This document shows, in pieces, positions 1 to 10,400 of a stretch of DNA of 50,160 nucleotides (its first letter is position 1; each line of letters opens with the position of its first letter). Below the pieces are notes generated by a model. The model saw only the letters and a list, made by a program, of their open reading frames with translations. It had not been told where the DNA came from and ran no database searches. This DNA comes from an uncultured Alistipes sp. (GTDB lineage Bacteria > Bacteroidota > Bacteroidia > Bacteroidales > Rikenellaceae): contig CAAGLB010000152.1 of the NCBI GenBank assembly GCA_900770635.1, forward strand, positions 1-50,160. Direction: 5' to 3'. A program made the position numbers and the translations under genes.

Positions 1-1079
1 GCAACCCAAGCGAGCTCTGCACCCTCGTAGATGATATAGTTACCATCAGCATCCTGTGCAGGCTCCTTAACGCTCTTACCGTCCCACACTATCTCATCAA
101 TTGCTGGCTTGTCAAACTCTGACTCGATCTTAACTGTTACGTTGTTAGCGTCAGTAAGAACAGGTCCATAGATAGTAGTCAACTTGTTGCGATCAACTGG
201 AATGTTAGTGTTGAACATAACTGTTGGAAGAGTGCTGCCATCGTTGAACACGACATCCATAGAGAACATTACTCGGTCACCCTCCTTAGCGAAGAAGTAG
301 TCAGCAAACAATGTCTTAACACCCTTCTCTACGCCATTCTCATCACGATTCTCATTTGTGTAAGAGTCCTCATCGAGGTCTACGATCAACTCGTGGCCTG
401 CGTATGTCTTATCGATAGGATTCTCAGCAAAAGCATCGAATGCAGTATAGAACTTAGTGTCGAAGTAGTTAACCTTAACGATATCTGGACGGAGTGTAAT
501 CATCTCCTTGATGTCGTTTGTCACAACACGCAACTTAGCGAATGGACGAGTAAGAATGATAGGATCAATCTGCGATGCGCCAGAGTAGTTCTCAACGTCA
601 ACAGCTGCTGTGTAAGCGTCACGGCTCTCGTCGATAACTGTCCAATCCTTGATAGCCACCAAGCGCAAGCCATTAGTTGTTTCATAGTGGAGATCCTGAA
701 CAGTCTCAGCTGTGCTGTTGTTAGCCACGAAGTCGGCCCATACAACAAACTTGTAGTCACGACCAGGAACAAGGCGGAAGTTGAATGCTGCCTCAGTTGC
801 GTCACCAACCTTCACCATACGATCCTTAGCCAACTCGCCCTTTGCATCGTACACCTCGAGGATGAAACGGATGTCGTACTCGTTAGCCAAGTCGATACCA
901 TTGTCGATAGCGCCAAGAGCACTATCCGCACCTGCTGCACGTGTTGCGCCGTTAGGAAGGCCAACATTCAAAGTGACAGCAGCCTCACCATTACGGTCCA
1001 ACTCAAGACCGTTTGGATCAGTCTGACATGCTGCCATACCAACGAGCAGCGCTGCCAAAGCTAAAAATTTTGCTTTCAT
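1..1079 (-). CDS. Fimbrillin-like / DUF6562-like lipoprotein, 3' end outside window
   Basis: An open frame runs from the ATG at 1077-1079 off the left edge, so the C-terminus is missing. The N-terminus is a lipoprotein signal (MKAKFLALAALLVGMAAC, lipobox MAAC), then TDPNG and a segment LNVGLPNGATRAAG. After that come beta-strand-rich stretches such as DYKFVVWADF and KFYTAFDAF. This pattern of an early TRA motif, a WADF strand and a YxAF element resembles the Bacteroidales DUF6562/fimbrillin-like lipoproteins. It is probably a surface or fimbrial-type protein; the exact family is not certain. The visible end (DGKSVKEPAQDADGNYIIYE, then GAELAWVA) looks like a second repeated module common in Bacteroidales surface proteins. 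The gene has its own promoter and a leader of about 160 nt. Confidence 0.6.
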   Translation of the reverse strand, partial: MKAKFLALAALLVGMAACQTDPNGLELDRNGEAAVTLNVGLPNGATRAAGADSALGAIDNGIDLANEYDIRFILEVYDAKGELAKDRMVKVGDATEAAFNFRLVPGRDYKFVVWADFVANNSTAETVQDLHYETTNGLRLVAIKDWTVIDESRDAYTAAVDVENYSGASQIDPIILTRPFAKLRVVTNDIKEMITLRPDIVKVNYFDTKFYTAFDAFAENPIDKTYAGHELIVDLDEDSYTNENRDENGVEKGVKTLFADYFFAKEGDRVMFSMDVVFNDGSTLPTVMFNTNIPVDRNKLTTIYGPVLTDANNVTVKIESEFDKPAIDEIVWDGKSVKEPAQDADGNYIIYEGAELAWV

Positions 1080-1241
1080 AATAAATAAAGTTAAGTTAAA
1101 ATTATTGTTATTTTTATTTAGTTTCTCTTTGCGTATAACGGCCACAATACACCCATATATACCAATCCCTCAGTGGGTTATAGGCATAGCGGGTGTAATA
1201 CGGCTCATTTTCAGTCGTTTATATCCAACGACTCGATAATG

Positions 1242-1273
1242 CAAATATACAAATTTTTCGGCCGCCGACCAAA
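1242..1273 (-). promoter_or_regulatory. Bacteroidales-type promoter for the fimbrillin-like lipoprotein
   Basis: On the minus strand TTTG (1273-1270) and TATATTTG (1249-1242) are separated by 20 nt, matching the Bacteroidales -33/-7 consensus. The resulting leader of about 160 nt contains inverted repeats (TACACCC 1148-1154 with GGGTGTA 1191-1197; GTCGTT 1214-1219 with AACGAC 1227-1232). Confidence 0.7.
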
Positions 1274-1403
1274 CTTTTTCTAAAGAAAAACCAAATTATC
1301 TACTTTTGGACGTTTATGCGTATTTTGCTATTTGCCACGCTCGGGATGATGTAGAAACGGAGAGTGAAGCTGTCTAACAAGGCTGCTTTGGTGTTTCTCT
1401 TGC

Positions 1404-1447
1404 CTCGAAAATCCTCACATACGTCCAAGTATGCTGTGGTTTTCGAG
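1404..1447. repeat. Intergenic hairpin with TACGTCCAAGTA tip
   Basis: CTCGAAAA (1404-1411) pairs with TTTTCGAG (1440-1447), and inside it CATAC (1418-1422) pairs with GTATG (1429-1433) around the loop GTCCAA. A related sequence (CCTCAAAATGCTCATTTACG) starts at about 50133, cut off by the right edge. The tip is of the same type as those in the two large hairpin arrays. The surrounding stretch 1274-1495 holds no gene that I can support. Confidence 0.55.
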
Positions 1448-1495
1448 TCTTCGAGGGCCTAAAATCAGCTCTTGTTATACAACTTCAAAAACGAT

Positions 1496-1526
1496 GTGGG
1501 TGTACAACGAACTGCTGTACACCCAC
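1496..1526 (-). terminator. Intrinsic terminator of the LRR lipoprotein gene
   Basis: A perfect 11-bp stem, GTGGGTGTACA (1496-1506) and TGTACACCCAC (1516-1526), with a 9-nt loop. On the minus strand it is followed by ATCG and five T residues, 24 nt past the stop codon at 1550. Confidence 0.8.
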
Positions 1527-1549
1527 TCTGTTATGTCGATTGGTTTGTG

Positions 1550-3634
1550 CTACTCGCCAACGATCTGTGCGCTTATTCTCTTCCAGCCCTCGGCGCTCTG
1601 GTAGTCGTTCAACGATGCCTCAGGGACATAGATGGTTTGGTTGTCGAAGACATACTCGCCCAAGGTTGGAGGTGTCGTTGGGCGGCAGTGCACCTCGCCG
1701 AGCTTGCCGCAGTTGTCGAATGCGTAGTTGCCGATAGATGTCACGTTTGCTGGAATCACGATTGACGTAATGCCGTCGCACTTCTCAAAAGCATAGTCGC
1801 CAATAGTCGTAACACTCTCAGGGATAGCTATCTCGGTGAGCGAATCGCAGTTGCGCACAGCATCATTGCCAATCTCCTTGACACCATTGCCGAATGTGAT
1901 GTTTTTGAGGTTAGTGCAATTCCTGAATGCGCCACGACCAATAATCTCCACATTGTCGCTCATGCTTACACTCTCCATGCCGAGTGTGCTGAGGGCAAAC
2001 TGGCTGATGCGGGTCACCGCATCGCCGAAGATTATGTTGGTGGCATTCACACCGTGTAACCAGTGTGTTGTCTTCTGTGCATCCTGGTCGAAGTCACGTG
2101 TTTCGAAGTTGATTGTCAGGTTATCGACTGTGCATCCGCCGAGGAATTTCTGGCCTACGGTAGTGATGCCGCTGCCGAGGTAGATGTTCTCGACAGTGCA
2201 GTCAGCAAAGCACTGTGTGCCAACGAGTTCAACGTTGTCGTTTATGATGATCTCTTCAATGTATTTATAGTTTGTGAAGAGGTACGCTTTTACCTCGGTG
2301 ATGCCCTCTGGCACCTCGATACGTGTTATGCGTGAGCCGTCTGCTAACAACTCGGCCTTGCCATTGGCGATAGGGTTGGCGTCACGGTCATATATGTTCA
2401 TGTTGTACCAGTCTTCAACAGATGGAATAGTCACGCTCTCGATGTTTGTGCAACCAGCAAAAGCTCCTGAGCCTAAGCTCTTTGTGCCATCAATCTCGAC
2501 ATTTTGTAGTGGGGTATAGTCGCCAAAGGCGTTCATGCCCACTTTGCCGCGGAGTGTTACCTTGGCGATGTTTGAACCATACAACCAGTGCTCATCGTTT
2601 GCCTTGCCATTCGATGTTGCCTTAGGCTGGTTGGGGATGTTGTAGCAGATGAGATCCTCGAATGTGCAACCCTCGAAAATTGAGCCACCAAGAGCCTTAA
2701 TGTCAGTAGGTAACGTGAACTTACTAAGCGATGTGCAACCAGCAAATGCGTGCGAGCCAATCTGGGTGATGTTGTCTGGCAGCACCACGCTTGTGATGTC
2801 GCTCTGGTCTTTTAGGAAGTTCTCGGGCACAGAGTGTATCTCGTTGTAGAAGATGATTCTTCCGTAGCGGCCGTCGTGGTGGTGCAGCGCAAGCTTCGAT
2901 CCGAAGTAGTAATCCGAATCGTTTATGATGGCCTCGCTAAGCTCGATAGGCTGGTCTATCTCGCTGGTGTATTTAATCACGTTTGTTGACTGGCTCTCGC
3001 TGTACTGAACAACCGTAAAGCTATAAAGCACAGGCTTATCGTAGCGCACATCCTGAATGTTTACTGTTGCTATGCGTGTTGCATTTGTTGTGTTTTCGGC
3101 GATGTTGAATGTGAGAGTTTCGTCACGCATGAGGCTGCGGGTGTCGGCAACCTCAACCCATGAGCCGCCAACCGAGATGTTGACCTTGTACTCAAGGTTT
3201 GTGGCGAGCGATAGCTCTATTGTGCCGCCCTTGGCCTCGAGAGCATGAATCTCTTGTGCACACTCCTCAGCAATGTCGAAACGCTCCTTGTTAAGCTGGC
3301 TCACCTGTATTGGAAATACCTTGCCGTTGGCCATAATCTTGACTACTGTCGAGCGCTCCTCGCCGCTCTCTTCGGGGGCTGCTGTTAGCGTAAGTGTGTG
3401 GTCGCCAATGCTTCCCGAGCTTGGGGTTGCTGTTATCCACTCGTCGTCGCACTCGATGTGCCAGTCGGCTGTTGCGTAGAAGTTGATGTCCCACACACCA
3501 CCCTTAGCTTCGTAGGTGATTTTGTCCTGGAATGCTGCTGAGAACTGGATAGCAGGTGCTGGCTCATCCTTGTCGCAGCTGCACATGGCAACCAATGCTG
3601 CGATGATTGCTGCAAATGAAAATAGACGATTCAT
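1550..3634 (-). CDS. Surface lipoprotein with BACON domains and BspA-type LRR_5 repeats
   Basis: 694 aa. The N-terminus is a lipoprotein signal with the cysteine in MCSCDKDE; the acidic residues just after the cysteine resemble the Bacteroidota surface-export signal. Residues about 30-115 form a BACON-like domain (WITATPSSGSIG), and a second one covers about 125-215. From about 270 to 680 there are tandem LRR_5 repeats of the BspA/Treponema pallidum type, seen as repeated cores like VVLPDNITQIGSHAFAGCTS and AIPESVTTIGDYAFEKC. BspA-like proteins bind host or microbial surface ligands, and BACON domains are thought to help in glycan or mucin contact, so a surface adhesin or binding role is likely. 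The gene is transcribed alone, with its own promoter and terminator. Confidence 0.85.
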   Translation of the reverse strand: MNRLFSFAAIIAALVAMCSCDKDEPAPAIQFSAAFQDKITYEAKGGVWDINFYATADWHIECDDEWITATPSSGSIGDHTLTLTAAPEESGEERSTVVKIMANGKVFPIQVSQLNKERFDIAEECAQEIHALEAKGGTIELSLATNLEYKVNISVGGSWVEVADTRSLMRDETLTFNIAENTTNATRIATVNIQDVRYDKPVLYSFTVVQYSESQSTNVIKYTSEIDQPIELSEAIINDSDYYFGSKLALHHHDGRYGRIIFYNEIHSVPENFLKDQSDITSVVLPDNITQIGSHAFAGCTSLSKFTLPTDIKALGGSIFEGCTFEDLICYNIPNQPKATSNGKANDEHWLYGSNIAKVTLRGKVGMNAFGDYTPLQNVEIDGTKSLGSGAFAGCTNIESVTIPSVEDWYNMNIYDRDANPIANGKAELLADGSRITRIEVPEGITEVKAYLFTNYKYIEEIIINDNVELVGTQCFADCTVENIYLGSGITTVGQKFLGGCTVDNLTINFETRDFDQDAQKTTHWLHGVNATNIIFGDAVTRISQFALSTLGMESVSMSDNVEIIGRGAFRNCTNLKNITFGNGVKEIGNDAVRNCDSLTEIAIPESVTTIGDYAFEKCDGITSIVIPANVTSIGNYAFDNCGKLGEVHCRPTTPPTLGEYVFDNQTIYVPEASLNDYQSAEGWKRISAQIVGE

Positions 3635-3693
3635 ATCTGGTTATTTTTTATTATTCAAGCTTTTGGCCACATTCATATTGGCATACTTTGTTA

Positions 3694-3726
3694 CAAAAGT
3701 ACGAATAAATTTTCGAAAAATGCAAC
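3694..3726 (-). promoter_or_regulatory. Promoter of the LRR lipoprotein gene
   Basis: Minus strand TACTTTTG (3701-3694) fits TAnnTTTG. A weaker GTTG (3726-3723) lies 21 nt upstream. The box ends 59 nt before the ATG. Confidence 0.5.
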
Positions 3727-3746
3727 TTATATCATAAAATAAATTT

Positions 3747-3775
3747 GAGGTTGCCGAATAGTGCTCGACAACCCC
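3747..3775 (-). terminator. Probable terminator of the TonB receptor gene
   Basis: GAGGTTGCCGA (3747-3757) and TCGACAACCCC (3765-3775) form an 11-bp stem with two G-U pairs. On the minus strand it is followed by an A/T-rich stretch. It sits 38 nt past the stop codon at 3814. Confidence 0.5.
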
Positions 3776-3813
3776 AATGCTATTAATAAATTTTATGACT
3801 ATATTCCTATTGC

Positions 3814-6800
3814 CTAAAAGACCACTCTAACGCCCAACTGCATGTGCCAGCGTGATAGGATGTCGTCGACGGTGTAGTCTGCGCCATTGAACTTATAGAC
3901 AGGACGATAGCCTCCGTCGATAGCTTGTAGCTCGGTGACTGTTACGGGCGAGAGTGTCCAGTTAGATGTGCGGTGCACCAAGCCCCATGAGCGTGATAGT
4001 AGGTTTGTGAGGTTCATGACATCGAGCGTTAGCTCCACACGGCGCTGCGATGAGTGGTCGAAGTAGAACGACTGAGCGAGATGGAGGTCGAGGCGGTGCA
4101 CGAAAGGCAACGAGTGAGAGTTGCGCTCGGCAAACTTACCACGATTGCGACTTAGGTAGCCATCTGCCTTAATATAGTCGTTGAATGCCGCCTGCGACTT
4201 ATCATCGGCCCACAGCATTGTCGACATCTCGTCCTCGGTAGGGATGTAGATTAGCGAGTTGCCCTTGTACGAGTCGCCATTTACATCTACTGCGCCCTTG
4301 GCGTATGTCAGCGAGTAGTGCTCGCCCGAGTAGCCGTTGTAGAGCAACATAAGGTTTGTGCCAAACAGCCCGTAACGACGTGAGTACGATATTGTTGCTA
4401 CAACCTTATGTGGGTATTCATATATCGAGTTGCTTAGCTCTGGGCGGTTGCTGTCGGCTGCATAGTTGCGTCCCCAGTTCGACGACGACTGTGCCGACAC
4501 GCCATCGTTTATGCTCTTTGCTTGCGAGTAGGTGTAGGCGGCACTTAGGCGTAGTCCATCGAGATAGCCGCCAAAGCTATACTCGGCACGTGCTGTTGTC
4601 GACCATGTGTAGCCCCTCTGTGTGTTGCCTAAGCGATATACTGCCGAATACTCCTTGGTTGAGGCGTTGTAGTATGTTGTCGACGTGTCGCTATTCTCGC
4701 CACCGACATATAGGCGCTGGCCATTATCCTCAGCCACAAGGTTTTCGACGAATAGGTTGTTTATGCCCTTGGTGTAGTCGGCATCGAGGCTTAGGTGTAG
4801 TCGTCGATAGACGTAGTCGAGGTTTAGCGCTGTGCGGAATACCTGAGGATAGCGGAAGTTGTCGGCAACGATGTCGATGGCGGGGTTGCTCTTTATGCCC
4901 ACCTGCTCGGGGTTAAGACTAAAATCGGGAGTCTCGGCAGCGTTGTTCACCGTAACGCTCATCGAGCGCATGCCGTTGTTCTGATAGCAGTTAGACAACC
5001 ATACAAAGGGCACACGGCCAGTGTAGATGCCAGCGCTGGCACGCAAGGTAAGGCCCTTTATAATGTTGCGCTTAAACTCCACACGTGGCGATAGCAGCAC
5101 CTGGGCACGTGGAATGTCGCCAGTCTTTGTGCCGTGCTTAGCGACAAAGCTGCTCGAGTTGAAGTTTTCGTTGGCCACTGGGGTGTCAAACATCACAGGG
5201 ATGTCGGCACGCAGACCAATGGTTATCTCGCCAACCCTTGACCAATGGAAGTGGTCTTGGATGTAGAGCGAGAACTGGCCAGTAGTCATTGGAGGGTTCT
5301 TCTTGCCATTGGCAAAGTAGCCATACTGATACTTCGAGGCGTTGTCCGAGAGAAAATCATCTATATTATTATAGGTATATGTGCCTCGTGCGTTGGCCAT
5401 GTATAGGTTGTCGGCACGATAAATCTCGTTCGACGTACCTATTGTTATGTCGTGCGTCTGTGCGAGTGTGAACGATAGGTCGTCGCCAAAGATGAATACA
5501 TCTTGGATTAGCATGTTACTTCCCGAGTAGGGGTTTGTGCCTATTGTTGCCGAGCCATTGCCCTTGTCTCCAAGGCCGTAGATGATCACTGCTGGCAGGC
5601 TCTCGGGTGTTGTACGGCCATCTTTGAGGCGTGTGTAGCCTATGCGTGCTGTGTTGTTCATCCATAGCTCGGTGTTGAGCGACGAGTTGAGCTCCGCCAC
5701 CACTGAGTGTGTGCGGTTGATGTTGGTGTACTCAGCGCCAGTGAAGTAGAACGACTGCAACGAGTTTGCCGAGTCGTGGGCGTCGGCATGTAGCATGTTG
5801 TAGCGCAACGACATATGGTTGTCGTCGTCGATGTTCCAGTCGAGGCGTGCTACGGCTGAGCCAGTTAGCGCCTTAACATCGTGGTTGAGGTATCCGCCAC
5901 CATCATACCCTGTAAGCTCCTTGTAGCGTGCCGCTATAGTCTGCGCCTGGTCGAGTGTTAGTGCCGATGAACCGCTACCCGGGTGGTTTGTCGATGGGGT
6001 GATGTTGCGGTTGAACTCGCCAGCAACGAAGAAGAAGAGCTTATCTTTGATGATAGGGCCACCCAAAGTTGCACCAAATATGTTGGTTGTCTGCTTCGAT
6101 AGTAGCGAGCGTGCGGCTATATCCTTGCCCGGTGTTGTGCCCCAGAAGTGCTCGTTATTAAAATAGGTATATGCCGAGCCTCGCAACTCGTTGTCGCCCG
6201 AACGTGTGATGGCCTTGATGGCACCTCCCGTAAAGCCGCTCTCACGAACATCTACTGTCGATGTCGATATCGATACCGCCTCTAATGCGTCGATAGGAAT
6301 AGGGTTGGCCTCCGTAAGCGAGCCTGTCATGCCCGTTGTGCCAAGTCCGTAGATGTCGGCCGAGGGCGTTCCGTCGATGGTGAAGGCGTTGTAGCGTGTG
6401 CTCTGGCCGCCGAGGATAATGCCTCCCGAGGCGGGAGCTACCGATGACGATATGAGCGACGTGAGATCGTATATCGAACGGTCGATAGATGGTATCTTGT
6501 CCATCTCGCTACGTAAGTAGGTGTTTTCTTTGACCTTGGCCGAGAAGGCGATGATCGCTACGGTCTCTACGTCTATAGACTCCTCAATAAGCTTTGCGTT
6601 GAGCTCTTTGGTTTCGTCGAGACGTAGTTCAAGGCCTTTTGTTGTTTGGTCGTGATATCCTATGTATGAGAATGTTACGGTGTATGGGCCACCTACACGC
6701 ATGCCGTTTAGTGCGTAGTTGCCTTCGCTATTCGAGATAGTGCCATACTGAGTACCCGATGGGGTGTGAACAGCTACGATTGTAGCTCCAATAAGAGGTT

Positions 6801-6903
6801 TGTCGTTAGCGGTTACCTTACCACGCAATGACGAAGTTGTAACCTGTGCCGATGCCACTGCCACGACAAGAAGCAGTGCGACACTCAAAAGCAGTCGCTT
6901 CAT
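3814..6903 (-). CDS. TonB-dependent outer-membrane receptor (Oar-like, no SusD partner)
   Basis: About 1029 aa. I place the start at the ATG at 6903 (MKRLLLSVALLLVVAVASAQ, a clean Sec signal) rather than at an in-frame GTG seven codons upstream. Residues about 27-105 are a carboxypeptidase-regulatory-like domain (LRGKVTANDKPLIGATIVAV). A plug domain follows (GGIILGGQSTRYNAFTIDG, FTGGAIKAITRSGDNELRGS), then a long beta-barrel ending in RVVF with a C-terminal phenylalanine. No SusD gene is adjacent, which argues for the Oar-like/general TonB receptor class rather than a glycan SusC. The substrate cannot be told from sequence. It diverges from the SusC gene across a 0.56-kb A/T-rich gap. Confidence 0.85.
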   Translation of the reverse strand: MKRLLLSVALLLVVAVASAQVTTSSLRGKVTANDKPLIGATIVAVHTPSGTQYGTISNSEGNYALNGMRVGGPYTVTFSYIGYHDQTTKGLELRLDETKELNAKLIEESIDVETVAIIAFSAKVKENTYLRSEMDKIPSIDRSIYDLTSLISSSVAPASGGIILGGQSTRYNAFTIDGTPSADIYGLGTTGMTGSLTEANPIPIDALEAVSISTSTVDVRESGFTGGAIKAITRSGDNELRGSAYTYFNNEHFWGTTPGKDIAARSLLSKQTTNIFGATLGGPIIKDKLFFFVAGEFNRNITPSTNHPGSGSSALTLDQAQTIAARYKELTGYDGGGYLNHDVKALTGSAVARLDWNIDDDNHMSLRYNMLHADAHDSANSLQSFYFTGAEYTNINRTHSVVAELNSSLNTELWMNNTARIGYTRLKDGRTTPESLPAVIIYGLGDKGNGSATIGTNPYSGSNMLIQDVFIFGDDLSFTLAQTHDITIGTSNEIYRADNLYMANARGTYTYNNIDDFLSDNASKYQYGYFANGKKNPPMTTGQFSLYIQDHFHWSRVGEITIGLRADIPVMFDTPVANENFNSSSFVAKHGTKTGDIPRAQVLLSPRVEFKRNIIKGLTLRASAGIYTGRVPFVWLSNCYQNNGMRSMSVTVNNAAETPDFSLNPEQVGIKSNPAIDIVADNFRYPQVFRTALNLDYVYRRLHLSLDADYTKGINNLFVENLVAEDNGQRLYVGGENSDTSTTYYNASTKEYSAVYRLGNTQRGYTWSTTARAEYSFGGYLDGLRLSAAYTYSQAKSINDGVSAQSSSNWGRNYAADSNRPELSNSIYEYPHKVVATISYSRRYGLFGTNLMLLYNGYSGEHYSLTYAKGAVDVNGDSYKGNSLIYIPTEDEMSTMLWADDKSQAAFNDYIKADGYLSRNRGKFAERNSHSLPFVHRLDLHLAQSFYFDHSSQRRVELTLDVMNLTNLLSRSWGLVHRTSNWTLSPVTVTELQAIDGGYRPVYKFNGADYTVDDILSRWHMQLGVRVVF

Positions 6904-6977
6904 GTTAAAAGGATTTAGGGACACTATTTATGTGTCAGGTTAGAAATTTAGGTAATGCTTTTCGCATTTTTCGAGTG

Positions 6978-6985
6978 CAAATATA
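6978..6985 (-). promoter_or_regulatory. -7 box for the TonB receptor gene
   Basis: Minus strand TATATTTG (6985-6978) matches TAnnTTTG, 75 nt before the ATG. No good TTTG lies at the usual spacing upstream. The rest of 6986-7340 is A/T-rich and shows no gene. Confidence 0.5.
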
Positions 6986-7341
6986 CAAATTTTTTGTTAT
7001 TGCAATCCATTCTTCCGAAAAATTTTCTCGTACGTCAGTAATAATTCTATTATCGACGAAAATATGACCATAAAATATTTCAATAAGATTAAATTACAAC
7101 TTTATTAAAATGTTTATGTGCAATATAAATATGGTTTTATTGCTCATCTCTATCACTGAGTGCTGCGGATAAATTTATGCATACGCCATAAATATGCAGA
7201 ATATCTCGATTAGCCATCTTTTGTTATACAAAATAGCCCTTTGCTGGGTTGTCCCAATGCTCAATTTTCCTAAATGTAGCGCTATTGTGTTGCTGTGTTT
7301 AGCAAAAATCATAAATTGTTGAAAAAAAAATTAAAGGATTT

Positions 7342-7372
7342 TTTGCTATTCAAAATTATTGGGTTATCTTTG
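7342..7372 (+). promoter_or_regulatory. Promoter of the susC-susD-lipoprotein operon
   Basis: TTTG (7342-7345) and TATCTTTG (7365-7372) are spaced by 19 nt, an excellent Bacteroidales promoter. The leader of about 85 nt holds a small hairpin (CCAGA 7387-7391 with TCTGG about 10 nt on). Confidence 0.8.
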
Positions 7373-7462
7373 TGCAATAACTCTGCCCAGATTCTAACCA
7401 GTCTGGTCGGAGAGAAGTGAAAACTTTAAAAACTTTATACAAACTTTATTTACTTAAAACTA

Positions 7463-10400
7463 ATGCTTATGGTTAGAAAAGTTGTACTATCAATGGTTGC
7501 AACTCTGGTCTTGGGCTGCTTCGGCGCATTTGCACAAGGTCAGCGTGTTACCGGTAAAGTGACCGATGAGTCTGGTACAGAGATCATCGGAGCAGCGGTT
7601 GTAGTCGAGGGAACATCTCGAGGAACTACTACCGACGTTGCCGGAAATTATGAGATTGCAGCTTCTGCTAATGCTAACTTGGTATTCTCGTACCTCGGTT
7701 ACAAGACGCAGACAGTTGCCGTAGCAGGTCGCACTACTGTTAATGTAGTTCTTGCTACTGATTCTGAGCAGATCGAAGAGGTCGTTGTACAGGCCTTCGG
7801 TTCTGCAAAGAAAGAGGCCTTCACTGGTTCGGCTACTACTATCAAGGCTGATGATCTTGCAAAGACTCAGTCTTCTTCAGTAGCAAACGCTCTTACCGGT
7901 AAGGTTGCAGGTCTTCAGACCTCACAGGGTTCGGGTTCGCTCGGCTCACAGCCTTCTATCACAATTCGTGGTATCGGTTCTATCTACTCTGGTAACTCTC
8001 CATTGTGGGTAGTTGATGGCGTGCCTTATGAGGGTGACCTTAACAACCTTAACATGGCTGATATCGAGACAATGACTGTCTTGAAGGATGCTGCATCTAA
8101 CGCACTTTATGGTGCACGTGGTGCTAACGGTGTGATCATGGTTACTACTAAGCGTGCTAAGGCTGGTGATGCTCGTGTTAACTTCGACGCTAAGTGGGGT
8201 GTTAACGCTGCTGCTCGTCAGTTGTACGACTACTCACGTAACCCAGGTCAGTACTACGAGTTGCACTACACTGCTTTGAAGAACTACTACATGGCAGAGC
8301 AGGGTATGGACGCAGCTGCCGCTCACATCACTGCAAATAAGAATATGCTTACAAGCGGTGAGGGTGGTCTTGGTTACAATGTTTATACTGTTCCTGCTGG
8401 TCAGACTCTTATCGGTACAAACGGTAAGCTTAACCCTAACGCTACTCTCGGTCGTAAGTTCACTTACAATGGTCAGGAGTATACCGTTAGACCTGATGAC
8501 TGGTACGACGAGTTGTACGATCCTTCATTCCGTCAGGAGTATAACCTCTCTGTAGCTGCTGCTACTGAGAAGTCTAACTTCTTCGCTTCATTCGGTTACT
8601 TGGATAACACTGGTATTACTGACGGTTCACGCATGCACCGTTACACTGCACGTTTGCGTGCTGACTACCAGGCTAAGAAGTGGTTGAAGATTGGTGGTAA
8701 CATGAGCTACACTAACTTCTACTGGGATGGTGCTTCATCTTCAAACGAGGGTGATGGTTCTGTAGGTGACGTATTTGCTGCTGTAGGCGATATGGCTCCT
8801 ATGTATCCTGTATATATCCGTGATGGCGAGGGAAACATCATGTACGAGGACAATAAGGCTGGTCACGACTACCCAGGTAAGAAGTATGACGAGAAGTGGC
8901 CTATCTACGACTCTGGTGATGGTTCAATCTGGGGCCTTACTCGTTTCTCTGGTTCACAGTCTAACCCAATGCAGAACATCTGGTTGGATCAGGCTTACTC
9001 AGAGGGTAACGCATTCTCTGTAAGCGGTTTCGCTGATTTCAACATTGTTGAGGGCCTTAAGCTTACTTTGAACGGTTCTGTAACTATCGATGAGACTCGT
9101 TCTACATCTTTGAGCAACCCTTACTACGGTCAGTTCGTTGCTAACAAGGGTATCGTTTCTAAGTCACACGGTCGTTCATACAACCACAACTTGCAGCAGT
9201 TGTTGAACTACAACAAGACATTCGGTGCAAACGACGAGCACAACATTCAGGTATTGCTCGGTCACGAGACTTACAACTTGCGTTCATACTCACTCAGCGG
9301 TTACCGCATGAATGTTTACTCAACAGCTAACCTCGAGCTTAACGGTGCTATCGTTGACGGTAAGAACTGTGGTTCATCATTCGGTGAGTATGTAAATGAG
9401 GGTTACTTCGCACGTGCTATGTATGAGTATGATGGTCGTATCTTCGCATCTGCATCATATCGTCGCGATGCTTCTTCACGTTTCCACCCAGATCACCGTT
9501 GGGGTAACTTCTGGTCAGTTGGTGGTGCATGGATCATCAGCCGTGAGGCATGGTACGATCCATCAATCGTTAACATGTTGAAGCTCAAGGCTTCTTACGG
9601 TTCACAGGGTAACGATTCTATCGGTCAGTACATGTACACCGACCTTTACTCTGTATCTAACGATGGTAACGATGGTATCTCTATCTCATTTGCTCAGAAG
9701 GGTAATCCTAACATCACATGGGAGACTAACTCTAACTTGAACATCGGTGCTGAGTTCGGTTTGTTCAACGATCGCTTGAGCGGTAGCTTGGATTTCTTCT
9801 ACCGATTGACTTCTGACATGTTGTTTGCTGTGCCAGTAGCTCCATCTATGGGTTACTCATCATTCTACGACAACATCGGTGATATGTCTAACGCTGGTGT
9901 CGAGCTCGTTTTGAACGGCGATATCGTTCGCACACGCAACGTTGTTTGGTCAGTAAATGCTAACCTTACTTCTGTTAAGAATAAGGTATTGTCATTGCCT
10001 GACTCACGTAAGGACCTTACAGTTGATGGCCACGCAGGTTTCATCTCTGGTAGCACATTCATCGCTGAGGGCCTCTCTTTGAACACTTACTACATGCCTA
10101 CATCTGCAGGTGTTGATCCTGAGACTGGTAAGGCTTTGTGGCACTGGTTCGAGAAGAAGTACGATGAGAATAAAGAGGTTATCAGGGATGAGAACGGCAA
10201 CCCTGTTGGTGAGTGGAAGATTACTGATAATTACCAGAACGTAAGCTCTGATAACGATTCATGGTCACTCCTTATGTGCTCAATGCCTAAGGTATTCGGT
10301 GGTTTCGGTACATCATTGTTTGCTTACGGCATCGACCTCTCTATCGCATTCGACTACCAGCTTGGTGGTACAATGTATGATGGTTCTTATGCTGGTTACT

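Noticed and set aside
393..1064. A 223-aa open frame on the plus strand
   Set aside because: It is the shadow of the minus-strand lipoprotein, which has a signal peptide, lipobox and promoter.
6904..6924. Upstream GTG start of the TonB receptor
   Set aside because: It would put seven polar residues ahead of a complete Sec signal; the ATG at 6903 is better.
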